Assembly: GCF_014841565.1 (NCBI RefSeq)
Contig: NZ_JACYUD010000009.1
Coordinates: 62,001-126,000, forward strand
Reading direction: 5' to 3'
Length of the DNA: 64,000 nucleotides
Origin: Rhizobium sp. CFBP 8762
GTDB lineage: Bacteria; Pseudomonadota; Alphaproteobacteria; Rhizobiales; Rhizobiaceae
Shown here piece by piece: positions 8,892 through 18,236 of the stretch. A model generated the notes under the pieces. That model was given only the letters and a program-made list of their open reading frames with translations, was not told the DNA's origin and searched no databases. The position numbers and the translations under genes were made by a program. Position 1 is the first letter of the stretch. Every line of letters begins with the position of its first letter.

Positions 8892-10583
8892 ATGAGCAGA
8901 CTTGAAGACAGAATAGATCAGGGCGTGGGCCGCACGCCCGCTGATCTCGTGCTGACCGGCGGGCGTTTCTTCGATCTTGTAACCGGGGAACTCGTGGAGG
9001 GCGATATTGCGCTCTGCGGCGACACAATTGTGGGCACCTGCGGTCAGTATGAAGGCGTGGAAACCATCGATATCAGCGGGCGCATCGCCGTGCCGGGCTT
9101 TATCGATACGCATCTTCATATCGAATCCTCGCTCGTTACCCCGCACGAGTTCGACCGATGCGTGCTTCCACACGGCATCACCACTGCGATTTGCGATCCG
9201 CATGAAATTGCCAATGTGCTGGGCGAAACTGGCATTCGCTATTTTCTGGAGTCATCGCTTCACACCATCATGGATGTGCGGGTGCAGCTTTCGAGCTGCG
9301 TACCGGCCACGCATCTGGAAACCGCAGGTGCGGCGCTGCCGGTTGAAAAACTGTTGCCGTTCCGCGATCACCCCAAGGTTATCGGCCTTGCGGAATTCAT
9401 GAATTTTCCGGGCGTCATTCACAAGGACCCGGGCTGTATGGCAAAACTGGAGGCGTTTCAGGGGGGCCATATCGATGGCCATGCGCCGTTGTTGCGAGGG
9501 GCAGACCTGAATGGCTATCTGGCTGCGGGCATTCGTACCGATCATGAATGCACGACCGCCGACGAGGCGCTCGAGAAAATCCGCAAAGGGATGCACATTC
9601 TAGTGCGCGAAGGTTCCGTCTCCAAGGATTTGAATGCACTGATTCCCATTATTACGGAGCGGCTGTCGCCCTTTCTGGCGCTCTGCACCGATGATCGCAA
9701 TCCGCTGGATATCGCCGAGCACGGGCATCTCGACTATATGATCCGCACGGCCATCGCTGCCGGGGTCGAGCCGCTGGCGATCTATCGCGCAGCCTCCATT
9801 TCCGGCGCACGGGCATTTGGTTTGCGAGACCGGGGCCTGATAGCGCCGGGCTGGCGTGCCGATATCGCCATTGTCGATTCGCTGGAAGGCTGCCGTGTGG
9901 AAACCGTGCTTTCCGCCGGCAGGCGCGTGACCGATAATTTGTTTGCAACCCGCACGCCGGTAAACCCGGTGGGGCTGGACAGCGTGAAAGCAGCACGCGT
10001 ATCGGCGACGCATTTTCTGGCGGGTGCGACGGATGGCGAAACATCGGTCATCGGGGTCCTGCCCGGCAAAATCATCACCGAGCATCGTCATTTTTCCTTG
10101 GCTTCTCACAGCGGCGTACCTCAGGTCGATCTTGACCGCGATATCATCAAGGTCGCGGTAATCGAGCGCCATGGCATCAACGGCAACCATGCCAATGGCT
10201 TCGTACAGGGTTTTGGTCTGAAGCGCGGCGCCATCGCCTCGACCGTTGGCCATGATAGCCATAATATCTGCGTCGTGGGTGTCAGTCCGCAAGACATGGC
10301 GATTGCTGCCAACCGCCTGAGCGACATCAACGGTGGTTTCGTTGTGGTGGATGAGGGACGTGTTACGGCAGAAATATCGCTGCCTGTGGCGGGCCTGATG
10401 AGCCTTGAGCCCTTCGAGCATGTTCGCGATACGTTAAAGGATTTACGCGCCGCCGCTTTTGCGCTCGGTTCCACACTCGAAGAGCCGTTCCTGCAACTGG
10501 CGTTCCTGCCCCTGCCAGTCATTCCGCATTTAAAAATTTCGGACAAGGGTATGGTGGATGTGGATGCATTCGCTCTTCTTTGA
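8892..10583 (+). CDS. ade: Adenine deaminase
   Basis: This enzyme deaminates adenine to hypoxanthine. The roughly 563-residue amidohydrolase has the metal-binding start [13 protein letters not shown], the family-specific [11 protein letters not shown], and the C-terminal adenine-deaminase domain with HSHN-like residues in [12 protein letters not shown]. An in-frame GTG at 8886 overlaps the upstream stop codon; I place the start at the ATG six bases later. Either way the gene is coupled to the aminotransferase. The product hypoxanthine is the substrate of the xanthine dehydrogenase encoded about 8 kb further right. Confidence 0.92.
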   Translation: MSRLEDRIDQGVGRTPADLVLTGGRFFDLVTGELVEGDIALCGDTIVGTCGQYEGVETIDISGRIAVPGFIDTHLHIESSLVTPHEFDRCVLPHGITTAICDPHEIANVLGETGIRYFLESSLHTIMDVRVQLSSCVPATHLETAGAALPVEKLLPFRDHPKVIGLAEFMNFPGVIHKDPGCMAKLEAFQGGHIDGHAPLLRGADLNGYLAAGIRTDHECTTADEALEKIRKGMHILVREGSVSKDLNALIPIITERLSPFLALCTDDRNPLDIAEHGHLDYMIRTAIAAGVEPLAIYRAASISGARAFGLRDRGLIAPGWRADIAIVDSLEGCRVETVLSAGRRVTDNLFATRTPVNPVGLDSVKAARVSATHFLAGATDGETSVIGVLPGKIITEHRHFSLASHSGVPQVDLDRDIIKVAVIERHGINGNHANGFVQGFGLKRGAIASTVGHDSHNICVVGVSPQDMAIAANRLSDINGGFVVVDEGRVTAEISLPVAGLMSLEPFEHVRDTLKDLRAAAFALGSTLEEPFLQLAFLPLPVIPHLKISDKGMVDVDAFALL

Positions 10584-10656
10584 CAAGCCTCAGCGCGAGA
10601 CTTGCCATCAAACCCACACAGCTTTATGCAAATTTCCTTGAACGGGGGAGGATCAA

Positions 10657-11568
10657 ATGGGCGGAACACTGCTGACAATCGGTGAATGCATGGTGGAGCT
10701 GAAGCAGGCCGACGGCGGGCTTCTGCACAAGGGCTATGCGGGTGACACATTCAACACCGCCTATTACGCCCGCGCCTGTCTGCCTCCAGACTGGACAGCA
10801 GCCTATGCCAGTGTTGTGGGTCAAGATCGCGTCTCCGACGACATGCTGGCTTTTATGGCTGAGACCGGTGTCGACACCCGCTTCATTCGCCGTAATGCTG
10901 ACCGCACCGTTGGCCTCTACATGATCCATCTGGACCGGGGTGAGCGCAGCTTTTCCTACTGGCGCAGCCATTCGGCGGCACGTACGCTTGCCGATGACGC
11001 GGATGCGCTGAGGCAAGCGATGGATGCGGCGGATGTTGTTCTCTTCTCCGGGGTCACGCTCGCCATTCTCTCCCCTGAGGGTGTCGATACCCTGCTGGCA
11101 CTCGCAGCCCGCGCCAAGACCTCCGGCAAGCTCGTGGCTTTCGATCCCAACATCCGCCCCCGCCTCTGGGCTGATCCGCAAACGATGCGCGACACCATCA
11201 GCCGGGGCGCCCAAGCCGCCAGCATGGTTCTGCCAAGCTTTGACGATGAGACGACGCATTTCGGCGATGCCGATATCGAAGCAACGGTCACCCGCTATCG
11301 TACCCTCGGGGTGCGCGATATCGTGGTGAAAAACGGTGCGGCTGGTGTCACGCTCGATTTTGATGGTGACCGTCGTTTCGTACCCGCCGTTATGGATGCC
11401 GCGATCGTCGATACGACCAGTGCGGGCGACAGTTTCAATGGGGCATTTCTGGCCCATTACATTCAGCATCAAAATGCACCCGAAGCAGCCGCCTATGCTG
11501 CCCGCATTGCCGCAGCGGTTATCGGCCACCACGGAGCATTGGTCGCGATAGAAAAGCTCGGGCTATAA
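10657..11568 (+). CDS. kdgK: 2-keto-3-deoxygluconate kinase (PfkB family)
   Basis: This sugar kinase (303 residues) would phosphorylate 2-keto-3-deoxygluconate to KDPG, feeding the Entner-Doudoroff route. The N-terminal TIGECMVEL and the second PfkB signature DTTSAGDSFNGAF, with the catalytic aspartate, are clear. LYMIHLDRGERSFSYWR is typical of KDG kinases rather than fructokinases. The ribosome site GGGGGAGG at 10644-10651 is unusually strong. The seven bases CGGGGGA within it are an exact complement of the third loop of the candidate stress sRNA near 59.3 kb; this may be chance. It lies 73 bp after adenine deaminase. Confidence 0.83.
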   Translation: MGGTLLTIGECMVELKQADGGLLHKGYAGDTFNTAYYARACLPPDWTAAYASVVGQDRVSDDMLAFMAETGVDTRFIRRNADRTVGLYMIHLDRGERSFSYWRSHSAARTLADDADALRQAMDAADVVLFSGVTLAILSPEGVDTLLALAARAKTSGKLVAFDPNIRPRLWADPQTMRDTISRGAQAASMVLPSFDDETTHFGDADIEATVTRYRTLGVRDIVVKNGAAGVTLDFDGDRRFVPAVMDAAIVDTTSAGDSFNGAFLAHYIQHQNAPEAAAYAARIAAAVIGHHGALVAIEKLGL

Positions 11569-11616
11569 CAAGCTTGAAGGAATCCGACTAACCGATTCAA
11601 TTGACTCTGAGAAATC

Positions 11617-11652
11617 GCCCTGCTGCGACATGACGTTAAGTCGTAGCAGGGC
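11617..11652. terminator. Hairpin between convergent kdgK and der
   Basis: GCCCTGCTGCGAC pairs with GTCGTAGCAGGGC (one G-T position) around a 10-base loop. It sits between two converging genes and probably ends transcription from both sides, although neither side has a long T-run. Confidence 0.6.
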
Positions 11653-11659
11653 CAGAAAA

Positions 11660-13111
11660 TCAATATATCTTGCGCTTCTTCTTCGGCTCGAACGGATTGA
11701 CCGACGCTTTCAGGGAAATACGGATCGGCACGCCCGGCAGGTCGAAATCACTGCGCAATCCGTTCGTCAAAAAGCGGATGTAGGATTCCGGCAAAGCATC
11801 CGGTCTTGTGCAGGAAATCATGAAACCCGGTGGACGCGCCTTGACCTGCGTCATATATTTCAGCTTCAGGCGACGGCCTGAAACGGCCGGTGGCGGATGC
11901 TGCACCTGCTGGGATTCCAGCCAGCGGTTCAGCTTCGCCGTTGAAATGCGGCGGTTCCACGTGCGGTCCGTATCGATGATCGACTGCATCAGCTTGTCGA
12001 GCCCGCGCCCCGTCTGGCCGGAAATCGGCACGGCGCGAATGCCGCGTGCTTGCGGCAGCAGTCGGTCAGTCTTCTCGCGCAGTTCGGCCAGAAGCGCCTG
12101 CTGGTCTGCGATCAGGTCCCATTTGTTGAACGCCAGCACAGCAGCGCGGCCTTCGCGCAGTACCAGATCGACGATCTGCAAATCCTGCTTTTCAAACGGA
12201 ATGGTCGCGTCAAACACGATCACCACGGTTTCCGCAAAGCGAATGGCGCGCAGCGCATCGGCAACCGACAGCTTTTCCAGCTTTTCCTGCACCCGCGCTT
12301 TGCGGCGCATTCCGGCAGTGTCAAACATTTTGATGATGCGGCCACGCCAGTCCCACTCCACCGAAATGGAGTCGCGGGTGATGCCCGCCTCTGGTCCGGT
12401 CAACAGGCGGTCTTCGCCCAGAAAGCGGTTGATCAGAGTGGATTTACCGGCATTCGGACGCCCGACAATTGCCACGCGAAGAGGCTTGGTATCGTCGTAG
12501 GTGGGCTCTTCCTCATCGTCTTCGTCAATGTCGTCTTCGCCAATCCCGTTTTTGTCTGCGCGGCGAATGTCTACATTCACCTCAGGCTCGTCGGCCTTGG
12601 GTGGAAACGCCTTGTCCTCGCCAATGGCTTCGACAATTGCGTCCCGCAGATCGATCATGCCCTGCCCATGCTCGGCAGAAATCGGGCATGGCTCACCCAG
12701 ACCCAGCGTGAAAGCATCATAGAACCCGCCATCCGAGCCACGCGCTTCCGATTTGTTGGCAACCAGCACAACCGGCTTGTTGCGTCGGCGCAGCATTTCG
12801 CCAAGCGTCTTGTCGGCAGGTGTCAGGCCGTTTTTAGCGTCCACCACGAACAGCGTCAGATCGGCCTCATCCAGTGCGGCTTCCGTTTGCGCCCACATGC
12901 GGCCTTGCAGCGTATCCGGCGCCGATTGCTCCAGACCCGCCGTGTCAATGATGGTGAAGCGCAGATCCATCAGGCGCGCTTCGCCAGGCCTGCGGTCGCG
13001 GGTCACGCCCGGCGTATCGTCAACCAGCGCCAGCTTTTTGCCAACCAGACGGTTGAACAGCGTGGACTTGCCAACATTCGGACGCCCGACAATGGCGACG
13101 GTGAAACTCAT
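11660..13111 (-). CDS. der: Ribosome-associated GTPase Der (EngA)
   Basis: Der is an essential GTPase for 50S ribosome assembly. The 483-residue protein has two consecutive G domains: P-loops GRPNVGKST near residue 8 and GRPNAGKST near residue 217, each with its DTAG and NK.D elements. A KH-like RNA-binding domain follows, and the tail is basic (KKKRKIY). An acidic linker joins the two G domains. The gene starts 27 bp after the YfgM-like gene on the same strand, so the two are probably one transcript. Confidence 0.97.
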   Translation of the reverse strand: MSFTVAIVGRPNVGKSTLFNRLVGKKLALVDDTPGVTRDRRPGEARLMDLRFTIIDTAGLEQSAPDTLQGRMWAQTEAALDEADLTLFVVDAKNGLTPADKTLGEMLRRRNKPVVLVANKSEARGSDGGFYDAFTLGLGEPCPISAEHGQGMIDLRDAIVEAIGEDKAFPPKADEPEVNVDIRRADKNGIGEDDIDEDDEEEPTYDDTKPLRVAIVGRPNAGKSTLINRFLGEDRLLTGPEAGITRDSISVEWDWRGRIIKMFDTAGMRRKARVQEKLEKLSVADALRAIRFAETVVIVFDATIPFEKQDLQIVDLVLREGRAAVLAFNKWDLIADQQALLAELREKTDRLLPQARGIRAVPISGQTGRGLDKLMQSIIDTDRTWNRRISTAKLNRWLESQQVQHPPPAVSGRRLKLKYMTQVKARPPGFMISCTRPDALPESYIRFLTNGLRSDFDLPGVPIRISLKASVNPFEPKKKRKIY

Positions 13112-13137
13112 ACTCTTATCCTAACGGGCGCGTTTTT

Positions 13138-13806
13138 TTAAGATTTGGCGCCGGATGCGATCAGATCAAGCATGATCCGCGCGCGATTTGCAATATTGGG
13201 TTGTGCCTGCTTATCGGCAGCAATCTGGTCGAACCATTCCTTTGCCTTAGCCGTGTCCCCTGCCTTGTAGGCGGAGAGACCCAGCACTTCACGGGCAGAA
13301 TGGCGCAGCGCCTGCGCGCCATCCGTCAGGCCGGACATGGCGGCAACCACCTGATCATAGCTGGCAGTATCGATCATGAGATAACCACCGCGCACGCGGG
13401 CCGCATCACGGAGGGCTGGGGCAATACTGTTGTCCTTGCCGATGGCGTCAAACGCGGCAATGGCCGCAGCCGTATCGCCCTTTTGTGCCTGCAAGGTGGC
13501 AGCGCGCATCCGCGCCAGCACTGGATAGGCACCGGAGCCGTCCTTTTCCAGTGCGGAAAGGGCAGCCAAGGCTTCATCATTCTTACCATCCTTGGCGAGT
13601 GTCAGCGCGGCCAGAAACTGATCGCCGGACTGGGATGCCGTGCGCTCCCGCCAGTAATCATAGGCAACCTTACCGGCAGTCGCGATGACCACCAGAATGG
13701 CAAGCGCGATGAACAGGCGACCGAAGCGCTTCCACACCGCCTGCATCTGCTCGGAGCGGATTTCTTCGTTCACTTCACGAATAAAGCTGTCGTCCTGATT
13801 GGCCAT
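13138..13806 (-). CDS. YfgM-like TPR membrane protein (ancillary Sec translocon subunit type)
   Basis: This 222-residue protein has a charged N-terminus, one membrane segment (about residues 29-47) and a periplasmic stretch of alanine-rich TPR-like helices. This is the plan of the YfgM/DUF2133 family. In enterobacteria YfgM binds SecYEG and PpiD and helps periplasmic chaperone networks. The position immediately before der is shared with many proteobacteria (yfgM-bamB-der in E. coli), which supports the assignment; no bamB gene is present here. Confidence 0.85.
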   Translation of the reverse strand: MANQDDSFIREVNEEIRSEQMQAVWKRFGRLFIALAILVVIATAGKVAYDYWRERTASQSGDQFLAALTLAKDGKNDEALAALSALEKDGSGAYPVLARMRAATLQAQKGDTAAAIAAFDAIGKDNSIAPALRDAARVRGGYLMIDTASYDQVVAAMSGLTDGAQALRHSAREVLGLSAYKAGDTAKAKEWFDQIAADKQAQPNIANRARIMLDLIASGAKS

Positions 13807-13870
13807 GCGCGTTTCCGGTTGTCGTCATTGATTAAGTTTCGGCTTCTACCCTTTTTTTGGCGTCTTGTAA

Positions 13871-13886
13871 GGGGAAATTTCTCCCC
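13871..13886 (-). terminator. Possible weak terminator after nnrU
   Basis: GGGGA/TCCCC forms a short hairpin beginning within the nnrU stop codon on the minus strand and followed by TTA. It is weak, and termination is uncertain. Confidence 0.35.
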
Positions 13887-14476
13887 TACCCCATTGTCAG
13901 CGGTGAAACGCCAATCAGCCATTCATGCAGCCGCCAGACCATCAGGCCGTAGAATACCAGTCCCAGAACAATCGCGTACACATCGTATTTGGCCGATACG
14001 AACACAGGCAGCGTTGCCTCACCGCGTTGCAGCCGCTTTTTGGCCGAGATGCGCACAATGACGGCCCAGGCCAGAAACGCAACAAACAGCACAACCGAAT
14101 AGCTTTCGCCATTGGCCAGCAGGTGCGACAGCGCCCAGATCTTGACCGCAACCAGAAACGGAAACTTGAGCGCCACCTTGATGCGTCCAGCCGGGAAAAA
14201 CCCGGCGGCAAGACAGACTGACGCAAACACCATGAGCAGCAGCGTGATGTGCGAGAAAAAGGCCGGTGGCGTATAGAGAATAGCACCACCTGCATCGCGC
14301 GCCTGCACAAAGCCAAGACAGAGAAGAACCAATCCCACGAGGCTGAGAATACCATGGCCAGCGCCCCACGCCGCTTTGCCATAACGGGCGATAACCGTCT
14401 CCCGCAGATCGGGTTTGATGACACGGGCGAGATGCGCGCCCAGAAACAGGAGGATACCGAGAAGAAGAAGAGCCAT
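13886..14476 (-). CDS. NnrU-family integral membrane protein
   Basis: The 196-residue protein is almost entirely hydrophobic, with five or six predicted membrane helices, and matches the NnrU family (LGAHLARVIKPDLRETVI at the N-terminus is typical). NnrU was named for its link to nitrite and nitric oxide reductase clusters; plant relatives act on zeta-carotene. No denitrification gene is near, so the role here is unknown. It is transcribed away from the deacetylase gene. Confidence 0.85.
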   Translation of the reverse strand: MALLLLGILLFLGAHLARVIKPDLRETVIARYGKAAWGAGHGILSLVGLVLLCLGFVQARDAGGAILYTPPAFFSHITLLLMVFASVCLAAGFFPAGRIKVALKFPFLVAVKIWALSHLLANGESYSVVLFVAFLAWAVIVRISAKKRLQRGEATLPVFVSAKYDVYAIVLGLVFYGLMVWRLHEWLIGVSPLTMG

Positions 14477-14590
14477 GATTTATCCGTTGTGACAGTGGAA
14501 TTGGTGCCCACCCATACAGTAAAAATGGGTGGATGACCAAAGGTTTGCCGCAATCGGGCGTCACGCATCGCGCTCAGTCATCTTTTGAAT

Positions 14591-14633
14591 CATAAACTTG
14601 TCGATCCTCGTTTCGCTCCGGCCGGTTTATGCT
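14591..14633. repeat. 43-bp palindromic dispersed repeat, copy 1
   Basis: The element begins CATAAAC and ends GTTTATGCT, with the conserved core TCGATCYTCGTTTCRCTCCG. It matches a second copy at 40246-40288 at 36 of 43 positions. It lies just before the deacetylase start, which argues against the longer reading of that gene. Confidence 0.75.
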
Positions 14634-14662
14634 TTGTACGTTATCAGGTTGCTTGTCAGTTT

Positions 14663-15658
14663 ATGTCCCGTCTTCTCGTTTGCCTTCCCCTTCTTGGTCT
14701 CGCTTTTCCCGCCGCTGCTGCAGAAAATGTTTCCCCCGCAGCTGATGCGCGCAAACAGCTTGTCGTGGTGTCCTTCGATGGCGCGCATGACAACCGGCTG
14801 TGGGACAAAAGCCTCGACATGGCGGCCCGCACGGGGGCGCATTTTACCTACTTTCTGTCCTGCACATTTTTGATGACCCGGGAAACCGGCGGCAATGCCT
14901 ATCAGGCACCCGGACATAAAGCCGGAAAATCCAATGTCGGCTTTGGCCAGACTGCTGACGAGGTGCAGACACGCCTGCGCAACATCTGGAAGGCGCACAC
15001 GGCAGGCCATGATATCGGCAGCCATGCCTGCGGCCATTTCGATGGCAAGGATTGGACGGAAGCCGAGTGGGTCCGAGAGTTTTCCAGCTTCCGCGCTGCC
15101 CTGCGGGACGGGTGGAAGAACAATGGGCTGGCAGCCGAGGAGCCGCAGGGCTGGCAGGATTTTGCACAGAACGACATAAAGGGGTTTCGCGTGCCCTATC
15201 TGTCGCAGAGCGCGGGTCTGGTGCCCGCGCTGAAACGCTTCGGGTTTAGCTATGATGCCAGTCTGGTGTCCAAAGGCCCAGCCGTGCCGGAACTTCAGAA
15301 TGGTCTGGTGCGCTTTGCCCTGCCCTTGATCCCGGAGGGACCATCTGGACGCCGGGTGATCGGCATGGATTATAATCTGTTCGTGCGCCACTCCATGGGC
15401 GTGGAGAACCGCAAGGACAGTGGGATGTTCGAGGAACGAACGCTCAAAGCCTATCGAGATGCCTTCAATGAACAGTATACAGGCAAGCGCATTCCGCTAC
15501 AGCTCGGCTTTCACTTTGTGGAGATGAACGGCGGCGCCTACTGGCGGGCACTGGACCGGTTTTTGACAGAAGTCTGCGGCAAGCCGGATGTCGCCTGCGT
15601 CAGCCATGCGCAGGCTCTGCAACTGCCGGAGGCCCGCCAGACGGCAGGCCCCTTCTAG
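14663..15658 (+). CDS. Secreted polysaccharide deacetylase (NodB-like)
   Basis: The 331-residue protein starts with a signal peptide (MSRLLVCLPLLGLAFPAAAA) and carries a NodB-type carbohydrate esterase 4 domain. The metal-site elements appear as SFDGAHD and GSHACGH, so the usual DD pair is altered, although D..H..H is retained. It probably removes acetyl groups from an extracellular or periplasmic polysaccharide. I use the ATG at 14663 because an upstream in-frame ATG at 14585 would run through a dispersed repeat and place 26 residues before the signal peptide. It converges with bacA, with 7 bp between stop codons. Confidence 0.8.
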   Translation: MSRLLVCLPLLGLAFPAAAAENVSPAADARKQLVVVSFDGAHDNRLWDKSLDMAARTGAHFTYFLSCTFLMTRETGGNAYQAPGHKAGKSNVGFGQTADEVQTRLRNIWKAHTAGHDIGSHACGHFDGKDWTEAEWVREFSSFRAALRDGWKNNGLAAEEPQGWQDFAQNDIKGFRVPYLSQSAGLVPALKRFGFSYDASLVSKGPAVPELQNGLVRFALPLIPEGPSGRRVIGMDYNLFVRHSMGVENRKDSGMFEERTLKAYRDAFNEQYTGKRIPLQLGFHFVEMNGGAYWRALDRFLTEVCGKPDVACVSHAQALQLPEARQTAGPF

Positions 15659-15665
15659 GTTCTAA

Positions 15666-16919
15666 TCAGATTTCTTCGCCGCCGCGCGCCATGTAGCGCT
15701 GGTCGATTTCCGGCAGCGGTTCATTATCAATTGCAGCCTCGAAAGCGCGCAGACGCTTGTAGATGGAGAGCAATTCCACAATCGTTGACCACGAGTTCAC
15801 GAGGTATTGGAAAGACCCGCGAACTTGTTCAAACACGTTCAGTATCTGGTTCATCAGCCCAAGCGTAATCTTGCCGGCAACAATCGACGGGATCAGCACC
15901 AGCGTACCAAACAGATTGTCGGCCTGCAGATAGAAGATGCGGGCAACGTTGAAGTAGAGGTAGTTGAAATAAAGCCGAAAGTAATTGCGGCGAACATCAT
16001 CGAAAAGCTGCGCAATGGTCATCGGATCGGCGCGGCTTGCGTCATCTTCCCCATATACCAGCTCTTTTCGATAGGCTGCCTCCACGCGCTGATTGCGAAA
16101 TTCCAGCCCCGGAAGCTTGATGCCGACAAGAGCCAGAAATGCTGTACCAAACACCGCCCAGCCGACAGCCGCCCAGACCAGCGCGTGCGGAATTTCACCC
16201 ACCAGAGGTAGTTCGGTGACGGTTTGGGAAAAAGTAAACAGCACCGGCAAAAACGCAATCAACGTCATGACAGCGCGTACGAGGCTGACACCAAGCCCTT
16301 CCACCGTGGTGGAAAACCGCATCGTATCTTCCTGCACACGCTGTGAGGCACCTTCGATATGACGAAGTTTCGGCCAATACGTCATGTAGTACTCGTTCAT
16401 GGCTGTACGCCAGCGGAAGATATAATGGCTGACGAAAAATGACGTCAGCACGCCCACGGTGACTGCGACAAAGGCGATACCGGCAAAATCCAGCGCACCC
16501 AGATACAGCTGGCTTGCGGTAACAGGCGCGGTACGGGCCAGGGCCTGCTGGATCAGATCGTAAAACGGGCCATACCATGCGTTGACGGCAACGCTGACCT
16601 GCACCGAGAAATAGGTCGCAAATATAATCAGCGCCGACCCAAGAACGGACCACATTTGCCAACGGTGCGGCGCGTACCAAAACCAGAATGCCGCAAACAG
16701 CGCGACCGCCACCGCATAGTAGATATAGAACCAAAGGAAGGGCGTGGACCAGAACAACGATACGCCGATGGGCGGCTGCTGCCCCTCCGCCAGCGGCGGC
16801 AATCCAAAATACGCGCCAAATGCGGAACCGCCCGCGTACCACAGCAGGATGGCCAGAAGGCTCCAGACTATGGCGCTGATAAAGAACATTTTCGGCTTGG
16901 GAAAGAAGGATACGAACAA
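15666..16919 (-). CDS. bacA: BacA/SbmA-type peptide and very-long-chain fatty acid related transporter
   Basis: This inner-membrane protein of 417 residues has about seven membrane segments and the SbmA/BacA signatures [16 protein letters not shown] (near [16 protein letters not shown]) and [16 protein letters not shown]. BacA imports proline-rich and nodule-type peptides and is needed for chronic host infection and lipid A modification in Sinorhizobium and Brucella. The start is a TTG giving the family's usual beginning ([10 protein letters not shown]); an ATG 30 bases on would delete it. A long inverted repeat lies directly upstream and includes the only GAAAGA-like ribosome site. The luciferase-like gene is 104 bp upstream on the same strand. 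Confidence 0.92.
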   Translation of the reverse strand: MFVSFFPKPKMFFISAIVWSLLAILLWYAGGSAFGAYFGLPPLAEGQQPPIGVSLFWSTPFLWFYIYYAVAVALFAAFWFWYAPHRWQMWSVLGSALIIFATYFSVQVSVAVNAWYGPFYDLIQQALARTAPVTASQLYLGALDFAGIAFVAVTVGVLTSFFVSHYIFRWRTAMNEYYMTYWPKLRHIEGASQRVQEDTMRFSTTVEGLGVSLVRAVMTLIAFLPVLFTFSQTVTELPLVGEIPHALVWAAVGWAVFGTAFLALVGIKLPGLEFRNQRVEAAYRKELVYGEDDASRADPMTIAQLFDDVRRNYFRLYFNYLYFNVARIFYLQADNLFGTLVLIPSIVAGKITLGLMNQILNVFEQVRGSFQYLVNSWSTIVELLSIYKRLRAFEAAIDNEPLPEIDQRYMARGGEEI

Positions 16920-16925
16920 GGGATG

Positions 16926-17008
16926 GTCTTTCGTTTGCGGCAGTAACCCTAAAAATCAAGGGTTGGCCGAAACTATGGCAAAACCTTGTACGCCACAAAC
17001 GAAAAGAC
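16926..17008 (-). promoter_or_regulatory. Long inverted repeat in the bacA leader
   Basis: On the plus strand, GTCTTTCGTTTGCGGC at 16926-16941 is the near-complement of 16992-17008 (one mismatch, one unpaired base). Inside it, AACCCT and AGGGTT form a second hairpin. In a bacA transcript the inner arm would pair with the CGAAAGAC segment close to the start codon, so it could limit ribosome access. Confidence 0.6.
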
Positions 17009-17023
17009 TTATATTACAGATAT

Positions 17024-18076
17024 TTAATAGAGATGCTCATCTCCGAGTTCCTTGAGCATCTGCCGCACCAGAGGTGCGACCTTCGTTCCGTACAGCTCAA
17101 TGCCGCGCATAATCTGTTCATGCGGCATGGGGCCAATTGCCATTTGCAGCAGGAACCGGTCATTGCGGAAAATCTGGTGGTGCGCCACGATCTTGCGCGC
17201 CACCGTCTCCGGATCTCCCACAAACAATGCGCCCGTTGGTCCACGAGATTGATCGAAATGGGCGCGGTTGGTCGGTCCCCAGCCGCGTTCGCGGCCAATT
17301 CGGTTCATCACCTCTGCCTGTGGCGAGTAGAACTGGTCCGCCGCCACCGCGTCCGTATCAGCAATAAAGCCGTGGACGTTGATGGATGTTTTCAACTGGG
17401 CTGCGTCCTGACCGGCCCGCTCAGCCGCTTGTCGATACAGGTTGAAGAGCGGTGCAAACCGGTGCGGTTCGCCGCCGATAATGGCAAGGCCCATGGGCAG
17501 GCCCAAAGCGCCTGCACGCGCCACCGACTGCGGCGTGCCGCCAACGGCAACCCAGATCGGCAGCTTTTCCTGCAAGGGCTGTGGATAGACACCGCGCGCA
17601 TGGATGGGTGCGCGCGTCGCACCGGACCACGTGACGACTTCCGAGTCGCGCAGGGCCAGCAGCAGATCGAGCTTTTCAGCGTAAAGCACATCGTAATCAT
17701 CCAGCTCGTAGCCGAACAGCGGAAAGGATTCGATGAAGGAGCCGCGCCCCGCCATGATCTCCGCCCGCCCGTTGGACAGAAGATCGATCGTTGCGAACTG
17801 CTGAAAGACGCGCACCGGATCGTCGGAACTCAGCACCGTGACCGCGCTCGTCAGGCGGATGCGTTTGGTCTTGACGGCAGCGGCTGCCAGGATGACAGCG
17901 GGCGCAGAGGCCGCATAATCCGGCCGATGGTGCTCCCCCAGCCCAAAAACGTCCAGCCCGACTTCATCGGCCAGCGTGATTTCTTCCAGAAGATCATCCA
18001 GCCGACGCTTGCCCTCCGCACCCCGCTGAGGTGCATTCGGATCGACATCGGCGAAGGTATACAGTCCCAGTTCCAT
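17024..18076 (-). CDS. LLM-class flavin-dependent oxidoreductase
   Basis: This 350-residue cytoplasmic protein is a bacterial luciferase-like monooxygenase with the F420/FMN-type TIM barrel. Recognisable segments are [34 protein letters not shown] and [12 protein letters not shown]. The substrate cannot be predicted; many relatives are annotated only as LLM-class oxidoreductase. The ATG at 18076 gives the normal N-terminus MELGLYTF; an upstream extension to 18250 would be unrelated to the family. It is divergent from xdhA, and its end is 104 bp from bacA on the same strand. Confidence 0.87.
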   Translation of the reverse strand: MELGLYTFADVDPNAPQRGAEGKRRLDDLLEEITLADEVGLDVFGLGEHHRPDYAASAPAVILAAAAVKTKRIRLTSAVTVLSSDDPVRVFQQFATIDLLSNGRAEIMAGRGSFIESFPLFGYELDDYDVLYAEKLDLLLALRDSEVVTWSGATRAPIHARGVYPQPLQEKLPIWVAVGGTPQSVARAGALGLPMGLAIIGGEPHRFAPLFNLYRQAAERAGQDAAQLKTSINVHGFIADTDAVAADQFYSPQAEVMNRIGRERGWGPTNRAHFDQSRGPTGALFVGDPETVARKIVAHHQIFRNDRFLLQMAIGPMPHEQIMRGIELYGTKVAPLVRQMLKELGDEHLY

Positions 18077-18164
18077 CGTTATTCTCACGGGTTTGATCGC
18101 TCTCACATTTAGGTGGCAAAGCTCCTGAAAGACAGAGCGAGTTTGGCAACAGACTGTTTCCTCT

Positions 18165-18193
18165 CTTGACGATGCCACGCACAGGCGTAACCT
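18165..18193 (+). promoter_or_regulatory. Possible sigma70-type promoter of the xdhABC operon
   Basis: CTTGACG with TAACCT 16 bases later lies 44 bp upstream of the xdhA start. The -35 fits the rhizobial CTTGAC form; the -10 is weak. This is a motif match only. Confidence 0.35.
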
Positions 18194-18236
18194 ACCGTCA
18201 ACAAAAAGCGCAAAAGCGCGGGGAACATGAGCCACG

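Noticed and set aside
17033-18112. A 359-codon open frame antisense to the LLM oxidoreductase
   Set aside because: The minus-strand frame carries the family motifs; the plus-strand product has none and no ribosome site.
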